Source of the DNA: a virus
Reading direction: 5' to 3' (one strand)
DNA: 26,311 nucleotides
Virus record (IMG/VR): IMGVR_UViG_3300030430_004274
Coordinates: 1-26,311 of that record
The first letter of the stretch is position 1. Each line of letters starts with the position of its first letter. Under the pieces are notes generated by a model. That model ran no database searches. It was not told the origin of the DNA and worked only from the letters and a program-made list of their open reading frames with translations. Below are positions 21,836 through 26,311 of this stretch, piece by piece. The position numbers were made by a program, and so were the translations under genes.

Positions 21836-22177
21836 TCAGGTCAGGGCGATCGTGGCCACGTACAGCAGCGTCCAGGAGGTGCCATCGCAGGACACCTTCG
21901 CGCGCTCGTTCTGGTTGATCGTGGCCACAGTCGCGCCGCCGTCATTCTTCACAACGAGGTTCTCGGAGGCGTTGGCGGCGTTGATGATCTCGTAAACGAC
22001 GCCAGCACAATCCGCCTCAGCAGGCAGGGTCACGTCGCGCGCGCTGCCGCCGGGGTCAAGACGGAGGATGTTGGCGTCAGAGAACGTGACGACGCGATCG
22101 CCGGTCAGCGTCTCGTTCGTGACGGCGTTGGACATGGAGACGGGGCCGTATCCGATGTGGTCGGGCGCGCTGGACAT
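21836..22177 (-). CDS. Small beta-rich virion protein, possible capsid decoration
   Basis: The protein has 113 residues from ATG 22177, with AGAGGTT upstream. The pattern T-L-T-G-D-R-V-V-T-F-S-D-A-N-I-L-R-L-D-P-G-G and R-D-V-T-L-P, then Y-E-I-I-N-A-A-N-A-S-E-N-L-V-V-K-N-D-G-G, ends with C-D-G-T-S-W-T-L-L-Y. It resembles a beta-sandwich module found in many phage head decoration or fibre proteins (L-P ... I-x-N ... D-G-x-x-W). The gene lies directly in the head region, so a capsid-surface protein is preferred over a fibre. Confidence 0.68.
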   Translation of the reverse strand: MSSAPDHIGYGPVSMSNAVTNETLTGDRVVTFSDANILRLDPGGSARDVTLPAEADCAGVVYEIINAANASENLVVKNDGGATVATINQNERAKVSCDGTSWTLLYVATIALT

Positions 22178-22201
22178 GATGAACCTCTAAGGGTGGGGGG
22201 G

Positions 22202-22348
22202 TCAGGAATCGCGGCGCTGCCGCTCGGACCGTCGGCGGGCCTCTGCGACCCTCCGCTCGGCGTCAGTCTGCGACATGCCCGTCGATCGGGCAAGGTCGCG
22301 GGCGGTGCGCGCGATTGCTTCGCGCGCCCTTGTCTCGTCGGCACTCAT
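22202..22348 (-). CDS. 48-residue helical protein
   Basis: ATG 22348 overlaps the stop of the upstream gene (ATGA) and the frame ends TGA 22204-22202. The sequence is a nearly continuous charged helix (E-T-R-A-R-E-A-I-A-R-T-A-R-D-L-A-R-S-T-G-M, then D-A-E-R-R-V-A-E-A-R-R-R-S-E-R-Q-R-R). It is strongly basic overall. The overlap and the filling of an otherwise empty gap support a real gene; function is unknown. Confidence 0.65.
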   Translation of the reverse strand: MSADETRAREAIARTARDLARSTGMSQTDAERRVAEARRRSERQRRDS

Positions 22349-23097
22349 GGCTCGCCCCCTGCTGCGCGGCGGCGCTTGCGTGCCTTTGGATCTGGCGTGG
22401 CCTCTGCGGGCACCTGTGCGGACTCATGGCGGGCGAGGTCGGCCTCGACAGCGGCCACCTTCTCGTCCCGTGCCTGCCCCGGTGCTGCCGCCTGCGCGCG
22501 TGCTACCCGCTCCCGAGCGCGGCGGATCTGCCGATCCATGATGAGGGGATTGGGCTGGGGCACCAGACCATCGGCCACAAGCGACGCCCGCCATGCGTTC
22601 GCGCGTTCGTGGTCGTATCGGAACACCTGCGACATTCCCGCCGGGGTCGGTACCGGAACCTCCCACAGTTCGGTAAACCGCATGCCGGGCCGGCGCTGCC
22701 GGTCGACGCACGGGATGCCGTAGCAATAGGTCGAGGCGTCGATACCCTCCGGGCGGTAGCGCTCGGCGATCTGCGCGGTGGGATCGAGGTATACGAATCC
22801 TTCGGATTCCTGCTGCTGACGCGCTGCCCGCCATGCAAGCCGCGGATCGCCCTCTTCGGCTCGCGTCAGCGTCCGGATGCCCTGGGCACCGGGCAGCAGC
22901 TCATGCCGCGAGAGCTGCGGAACCCAGACCGCCGCGCCGTCAACCTCCACGACCTCCCACGCGAGCGGATGCGCCCGAAGGAAGAATGCCGCGCGGCTGG
23001 CCGCGGTGATGCGTCCGCCGTCGTCGAATGGTGAGGCAGAGAACGGCGAGGCCGCCGGGCCTGCTGTCGGTGTCGGTGTCTGCGATCGGATCGGCAT
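22345..23097 (-). CDS. Head-region protein of unknown function
   Basis: The protein has 250 residues, with ATG 23097 after GAGGGGAGC. Residues 1-25 are P/T/A-rich and unfolded. The middle (30-165) is mixed, with W-E-V-V-E-V-D-G-A-A-V-W-V-P and R-F-T-E-L-W-E-V-P-V-P. Residues 180-250 are a long charged helix with an A/E/R-rich pattern and a basic end (K-A-R-K-R-R-R-A). It lies between the major capsid and small virion genes, so it may be a head-completion or internal protein. No family is recognised. Confidence 0.68.
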   Translation of the reverse strand: MPIRSQTPTPTAGPAASPFSASPFDDGGRITAASRAAFFLRAHPLAWEVVEVDGAAVWVPQLSRHELLPGAQGIRTLTRAEEGDPRLAWRAARQQQESEGFVYLDPTAQIAERYRPEGIDASTYCYGIPCVDRQRRPGMRFTELWEVPVPTPAGMSQVFRYDHERANAWRASLVADGLVPQPNPLIMDRQIRRARERVARAQAAAPGQARDEKVAAVEADLARHESAQVPAEATPDPKARKRRRAAGGEP

Positions 23098-23144
23098 AGT
23101 TGGGGCTCCCCTCTAGGTTATCGAATGCGACGCGGCGCGAGGTA

Positions 23145-23187
23145 GCGGCGCGAGGGGAGCATGCGCAGACCCCCCGCACCGCGCCGC
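23145..23187 (-). terminator. GC hairpin after the major capsid gene
   Basis: GCGGCGCG (23145-23152) and CGCGCCGC (23180-23187) form an 8-base stem around a 27-base loop that can pair further (GGGG/CCCC). It starts 10 bases past the capsid stop. There is no T tract, so it is more likely a partial terminator or a stabiliser of the abundant capsid message than a full stop. Confidence 0.45.
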
Positions 23188-23197
23188 GAGCCGCTGA

Positions 23198-24163
23198 TCA
23201 GGTGGTCGAGATCAGGCGCTGACCGAATGCAACCGATGAATCGGCCTTAGCGACGCCGAAGTATGCGAACGCCTCGGTAGACTGCACCTGCTGCCCGTTC
23301 TGATCCATGCCCTGCTGCACCAGCAGACCGAACTCGGGGACCGTGACGTGGGGCACGGCCGGCGCGATCCGGTCGGGGTTGGCGCTGGCCCACATGAGTG
23401 CGCCCCGGGAGTACATGAATCCCTGGAAGGCGCCGCCCGACGTGGTGATGTCAGAGGTCACGCCAATGTCGATCCCGAGGCCGAGGAAGTTCTGGTACAC
23501 CCGTCCCCGCACGCCCTGGACCTGGGCGAAATCGCTGATCGAGTTCTTGAATGCAGCCTCAGCGCGCAACGAGTTGCGCAGCTGGGACAGCTGCTTTGGG
23601 TGCAGCATGAGCACGGCCTGACCGGGATCTGCGCCGTCGGTCTCGTTGTACGCTGCGACGATGTCCATAAGGTTATCAACACTCAGCGGGGTACCGGCGC
23701 CGCCCACTGCCGTGGCGAACGTGGCGCCGGTCGTGGCGACCTTCGCACGGAACGTCTTGATCCAAGAGTTGGTGATCATGCCGACGAGGCTGTCGAACTG
23801 ATGAACCACCTGCTCGGCCGGCAGGGCGAGCATCCGAGCGAGGTAGGACGACTGGTAGCCGAGGCCATGGGCCGCGATCGTGATCGTGTCGTTGCCGCTG
23901 GTGAACGAGCCAAACGGGACCGCGGTGGTCTCGGTGGCGAGCGTCGTCATGGATGCATCGAACCCGAGGCCGTCGGCGAACGGGACGCGGACGGTATCGG
24001 AACCGCTACCGCCGAGGTCGCCCATGTATGCGACCGCCGAGAGATCCAGCGGGTTCAGGGCATCGGCGAGGCCCATACGGAGGCGCTCGGCGAGAATGAC
24101 GGAGGCGTAGCCGAAATCGGATTCGGTATCAGCGTGACGGAACGGGCTGGCGATGGTGGCCAT
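23198..24163 (-). CDS. Major capsid protein
   Basis: The protein has 321 residues from ATG 24163. A TTG at 24184 in the same frame lies upstream of the GGGAG ribosome site and is rejected. The N-terminus is A-T-I-A-S-P-F-R-H-A-D-T-E, with a helix at 25-45. The middle, with S-Y-L-A-R-M-L-A-L-P-A-E-Q-V-V-H-Q-F-D and A-V-L-M-L-H-P-K-Q-L-S-Q-L-R-N-S-L, and a C-terminal beta part (G-A-L-M-W-A-S-A-N-P) fit the mix of P- and A-domain elements of HK97-like coat proteins. It follows a scaffold-like gene and has its own promoter and leader structure, as expected of the most abundant virion protein. No cleavage site for a protease is evident. Confidence 0.85.
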   Translation of the reverse strand: MATIASPFRHADTESDFGYASVILAERLRMGLADALNPLDLSAVAYMGDLGGSGSDTVRVPFADGLGFDASMTTLATETTAVPFGSFTSGNDTITIAAHGLGYQSSYLARMLALPAEQVVHQFDSLVGMITNSWIKTFRAKVATTGATFATAVGGAGTPLSVDNLMDIVAAYNETDGADPGQAVLMLHPKQLSQLRNSLRAEAAFKNSISDFAQVQGVRGRVYQNFLGLGIDIGVTSDITTSGGAFQGFMYSRGALMWASANPDRIAPAVPHVTVPEFGLLVQQGMDQNGQQVQSTEAFAYFGVAKADSSVAFGQRLISTT

Positions 24164-24167
24164 GGTG

Positions 24168-24230
24168 GGATCTCCCAGGTGCAAGGGTAAAGCGTGATCG
24201 GTGCCTTACTGCCCGTGACGTGGGAGATCC
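24168..24230 (-). promoter_or_regulatory. Stem-loop hiding the ribosome site of the major capsid gene
   Basis: In the transcript, GGATCTCCCA (24230-24221) can pair perfectly with TGGGAGATCC (24177-24168) across a 43-base loop. The second arm contains the GGGAG ribosome site and ends four bases before the ATG at 24163. When paired, the site is closed to ribosomes. Both arms lie inside the leader predicted from the promoter at 24249-24277. Confidence 0.65.
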
Positions 24231-24248
24231 GAGGCCGTGCTCGTTGCG

Positions 24249-24277
24249 AGCGTAGCGGCGCGGGGGGTACGTGTCAA
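24249..24277 (-). promoter_or_regulatory. Promoter for the major capsid gene
   Basis: A perfect TTGACA (24277-24272) and TACGCT (24254-24249) are 17 bases apart on the minus strand. The -10 keeps the key first T, the A and the last T. The -35 overlaps the scaffold stop codon. The start point falls near 24242, giving a leader of about 79 bases. Confidence 0.6.
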
Positions 24278-24906
24278 CGCCCCTCGAACTGCGCGAGGAT
24301 CTCGGCCTGCCTCTCCCGCGGCAGTGACCGATAGGCAGGGCTGCGCACGTATTCCCGCAGGGCCTGCGGCGTCATGCGGCCCGGGTCGCTGGATACGGTG
24401 CCAGCGTTGCCCGTCGGCGCAGGCCGAGGGGCGGGAGCGGGGGCGGATGTCTTCGGCATAGGGGCGGCCTCCCGGCGCAGGTGGTGGCCGAGGGCCGGAT
24501 GCGTAGCGGCGCCCTCGGGATCGGTCAGCCACGACCGGAACGCCTGATCCGGGTCCTCGACCTCGACCTCGGGATCCAGGCTCTTACCGTACGCATACCG
24601 GAACAAATCGACGAGGCCGTCGTCGACGGCGCCCTCGGGGTCGGCAAGGCCGGCGCGCCGGAATGCGTCGAGGTCGTCACGGCGCCGCAGTTCGCCCCGC
24701 AGTTCGTCGAGCGTCTCCGACGCGCCGCGCAGCGTGCCGAGCTGCTGCTCGATCTCCAGCATGCGCGCCCGCGTCTCGTCGAGCTGCGCCGATTTTGCGT
24801 TGATCCGCTTCAGCGCCTCGTCCTTCGGCATGTAGTGCTCGCGGACGTATCCGCTGGTGAATGCGTCGGTGATCTCGCGACCTTCGATCGTTGGGTGTTT
24901 ACTCAT
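24274..24906 (-). CDS. Capsid scaffold protein
   Basis: The protein has 210 residues, with ATG 24906 after GAGGGGAAA. It is acidic and helical: residues 28-80 form a coiled coil (D-E-A-L-K-R-I-N-A-K-S-A-Q-L-D-E-T-R-A-R-M-L). A P/A-rich linker lies at 150-165 (T-S-A-P-A-P-A-P-R-P-A-P). A conserved-looking end follows, M-T-P-Q-A-L-R-E-Y-V-R-S-P-A-Y-R-S-L-P, a short helix-turn-helix tail of the type that binds coat protein. Placed directly upstream of the major capsid gene, this is the classic scaffold arrangement. No serine protease motif is seen, so the scaffold is probably released whole. Function is inferred from composition and position. Confidence 0.78.
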   Translation of the reverse strand: MSKHPTIEGREITDAFTSGYVREHYMPKDEALKRINAKSAQLDETRARMLEIEQQLGTLRGASETLDELRGELRRRDDLDAFRRAGLADPEGAVDDGLVDLFRYAYGKSLDPEVEVEDPDQAFRSWLTDPEGAATHPALGHHLRREAAPMPKTSAPAPAPRPAPTGNAGTVSSDPGRMTPQALREYVRSPAYRSLPRERQAEILAQFEGR

Positions 24907-24921
24907 GCTTTCCCCTCGTGG

Positions 24922-25302
24922 TTATCGTCCGCGCAGGTGGCGGATCAGTGCTCGGTTTCTGGGCTTCCTCGCCCATGCGTCGTACCATGTCCGATCGACT
25001 CGGCGCAGCGTACGCAACGCCCACAATCCGCCGGCATTCCCGCCCCAGGCATGCCACGACACCCAGCCCCGCCCCTTCTGCCGCCATGTCTTCGCCTGCT
25101 TGTCGACGAGGTGACGAGACAGGAAGGACACGATCCGGCGCAGCGTCTCGACGCTGACGGGTTCCCGCGCGGCAAGTTGCGCCATGCGGCGCAGTCCCAC
25201 CGACGTCAGCCCCCGCTGCGATGGTGGGACCGACAGGCGACGACGGCGCGCGCTCTCTGCTGCTCGCGCGACGCTGGCGGGTGGCTTGTATGACTCAGCC
25301 AC
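24922..25302 (-). CDS. Conserved head-region domain protein (W-G-G-N-A-G motif)
   Basis: The protein has 126 residues from GTG 25302, overlapping the upstream stop by 8 bases. The longer frame to 25392 would overlap more. The pattern P-P-S-Q-R-G-L-T-S-V-G-L-R-R-M-A-Q-L-A, then S-V-E-T-L-R-R-I-V-S-F-L-S-R-H, then W-V-S-W-H-A-W-G-G-N-A-G-G-L-W-A, matches a small domain I know from phage head regions, where it is either free or fused to larger head proteins. Its function is not known. A role in prohead assembly is likely from its place between portal and scaffold genes. The protein is strongly basic. Confidence 0.68.
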   Translation of the reverse strand: MAESYKPPASVARAAESARRRRLSVPPSQRGLTSVGLRRMAQLAAREPVSVETLRRIVSFLSRHLVDKQAKTWRQKGRGWVSWHAWGGNAGGLWALRTLRRVDRTWYDAWARKPRNRALIRHLRGR

Positions 25303-25840
25303 GGCGGCGCTTGGTTGATCTGCGATGCCACGACGGCAGCAGATCGTTATCGGTGGTGTACTTCGGATTCCTCGGCTTGCCCGTGCGGACAATGCGCAAA
25401 AAAGCGTTGACGCGGGCCATAGCCCACTGATTCCGCGACGTTACGCGGGGCGAGTGCGACGACGAAAACGCACCCGCACCGCGCCGGTATACGGCCCGCA
25501 GGGTCGAGGTGCGGATCTTGCGTCCTGCCTCGGCGTCGGCGTTGTAGGCGGCCGCCTTCCCGCGCAGCGCCTTCTCGGTGGCCGCCGAGATCGTGATCTT
25601 GCCCGACCCCGTCGCGGCGCTGCCTCTCGGGTTGCGTCTGCTACCCCGTCGGCGCTCCGACCTCGTCGCGGGCGTGTCCGATGCCGGCGCCTTCCTCTGC
25701 GCTGCGCGGCCCTGTAGCAACGCACGATCCCGCGCGCGCTTGCGCGAGGCGGCATTTCCCACCGTGTACCGGTACCGGGTGCCAGATCGGCCCCAACGGT
25801 AGAACGGCCCCCGCTCGTCGGTTCCGCGCATGACAGGCAC
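25295..25840 (-). CDS. Head-region protein, DUF5824-like C-terminal domain
   Basis: The protein has 181 residues from GTG 25840, which overlaps the stop of the small Lys/Pro-rich gene (TAGTG). An upstream ATG at 25972 would read that gene out of frame and add an E-A repeat, so it is rejected. Residues 12-40 (G-P-F-Y-R-W-G-R-S-G-T-R-Y-R-Y-T-V-G-N and on) are a small motif seen in phage head proteins. Residues 100-170 have V-Y-R-R-G-A-G-A-F-S, then Q-W-A-M-A-R-V-N-A-F-L and Y-T-T-D-N-D-L-L-P, which I take as a DUF5824-like domain. It is very basic. Function is unknown. It occupies the place where many phages carry a head protease, yet has no protease motif. Confidence 0.66.
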   Translation of the reverse strand: MPVMRGTDERGPFYRWGRSGTRYRYTVGNAASRKRARDRALLQGRAAQRKAPASDTPATRSERRRGSRRNPRGSAATGSGKITISAATEKALRGKAAAYNADAEAGRKIRTSTLRAVYRRGAGAFSSSHSPRVTSRNQWAMARVNAFLRIVRTGKPRNPKYTTDNDLLPSWHRRSTKRRRG

Positions 25841-25944
25841 TAGCGTCTCCGGCGCCGCGGCTTCGGCTTCGGCGTTGCCTTGATCTTGCGCTTCGGCTTC
25901 GGCTTCGGCTTCGGTTTCGTCTTCGGCTTGGATCCGTAATGCAT
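25840..25944 (-). CDS. 34-residue Lys/Pro-rich basic protein
   Basis: ATG 25944 has an excellent GGGAGAGGAG ribosome site and the frame ends TAG 25842-25840. After M-H-Y-G-S the protein is a run of K-P repeats with a K-R-K-I-K-A-T break, ending in five arginines. Similar tiny basic proteins occur next to portal genes in some phages; DNA or scaffold binding is possible. The hexamer repeat at 25861-25926 gives the K-P units. Confidence 0.68.
   Translation of the reverse strand: MHYGSKPKTKPKPKPKPKRKIKATPKPKPRRRRR
25861..25926. repeat. CTTCGG hexamer repeats coding K-P units
   Basis: Two units at 25861-25872, four at 25891-25914 and one at 25921-25926. On the minus strand they read CCGAAG in the small gene's frame (Pro-Lys) and GCCGAA (Ala-Glu) in the alternative frame. 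Confidence 0.9.
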
Positions 25945-25946
25945 GA

Positions 25947-26311
25947 TCACTCCTCTCCCATGTCGTCGTCATGATCGCCCATGATCAGGCGGATCGCCTC
26001 TGCGATTGATGCCAGCCCGATGGCGTCACCTTCGCGCGCCAGCCGTTCGCGGAGCACGACCAGCTCCTCGACAGCGGCGCGCATGTCCTCGGCGTGCTCT
26101 GCTGGAATGACGACGCCCGCGTCGTCGTCTGCCGCCTCTCGCATCCGCGCGAGCTGCGCCTCGTCGGACTGTACCCGCGTCAGAGCGGCGAGGGCATCCT
26201 CGCGGCTGGCGCCTGGGTGGTAGGTCATCCAGAGATCGACCTGTGAGATCAGCCCGGCGTCGCGCTCGAAAGCGAGCTGCTCGCGGTGCGCCTTCTTTTC
26301 GTCGGGCGTCT
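25947..26311 (-). CDS. Portal protein, C-terminal part (cut by window edge)
   Basis: The frame is open from the right edge (first full codon at 26309) to TGA 25949-25947, giving 120 residues. An internal ATG at 26228 is not the start, because the coding pattern runs through it. The sequence E-R-D-A-G-L-I-S-Q-V-D-L-W-M, then H-P-G-A-S-R-E-D-A-L-A-A-L, is typical of the C-terminal helical part of siphovirus portal proteins (R-x-A-G-x-I-S ... H-P-G-x-S-x-E-x-A). The end is a very acidic tail (H-D-D-D-M-G-E-E). It stands first in the visible late operon, as portals do. The rest of the protein and the terminase genes should lie to the right. Confidence 0.7.
   Translation of the reverse strand, partial: TPDEKKAHREQLAFERDAGLISQVDLWMTYHPGASREDALAALTRVQSDEAQLARMREAADDDAGVVIPAEHAEDMRAAVEELVVLRERLAREGDAIGLASIAEAIRLIMGDHDDDMGEE

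Noticed and set aside
24164-24184. TTG start of the major capsid gene at 24184
   Set aside because: It lies upstream of the GGGAG ribosome site; ATG 24163 is correctly placed behind it.

Overview
The window is a GC-rich, densely coding stretch of a tailed double-stranded DNA phage (or prophage), most likely a siphovirus. The evidence is a tape-measure protein, a tail-chaperone gene with a built-in -1 frameshift site, and a run of head genes, with no contractile-sheath gene in view. There are no tRNA or rRNA genes, no integrase, no IS element and no CRISPR array. The host cannot be named from sequence. GTG starts and 1-4 base stop/start overlaps (ATGA, GTGA, TAATG) are common. An amidase next to a membrane protein that resembles an inner-membrane spanin hints at a Gram-negative host, but this is weak.

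Left arm (1-4176, minus strand): a replication operon read towards the left edge. In order of transcription it holds a small HTH regulator, an SF2 helicase, a beta-class DNA adenine/cytosine methyltransferase, an archaeo-eukaryotic-type primase with a zinc ribbon, and the start of a DUF927-type primase-helicase cut by the window edge. A sigma70-like promoter overlapped by an inverted repeat sits just upstream of the HTH gene.

Middle (4241-8115, plus strand): a divergent recombination operon. It holds a small unknown protein, a YqaJ-type exonuclease, an ERF-type single-strand annealing protein, two small unknown proteins (one with a ribbon-helix-helix-like tail), a 38-residue membrane peptide, a RuvC-like resolvase and an HTH protein. 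Exonuclease, annealing protein and resolvase together suggest phage-encoded recombination and branch processing during replication.

Right arm (26311 down to 8073, minus strand): the late operon, from the portal C-terminus, through two conserved head-region domain proteins, a scaffold, the major capsid protein, head-tail connectors, tail tube, chaperones, tape measure and large tail-tip proteins, to appendage proteins with glycine linkers and a lysis cassette (holin-like protein, amidase, spanin-like protein). It meets the recombination operon head-on, with the 3' ends overlapping by 43 bases.

There is no gene-free stretch longer than 300 bases. The largest gaps are 6138-6262, 7041-7162, 24164-24273 and 23098-23197; three of them hold candidate promoters or hairpins. 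The points most worth a second look are: a stem that hides the ribosome binding site of the major capsid gene behind its own promoter; a lysine/proline-rich 34-residue gene hidden in another frame of a longer ORF; the G GGG GGC frameshift site; a methyltransferase with an in-frame 21-base repeat; an EF-hand loop in a connector protein; and the early-region operators.
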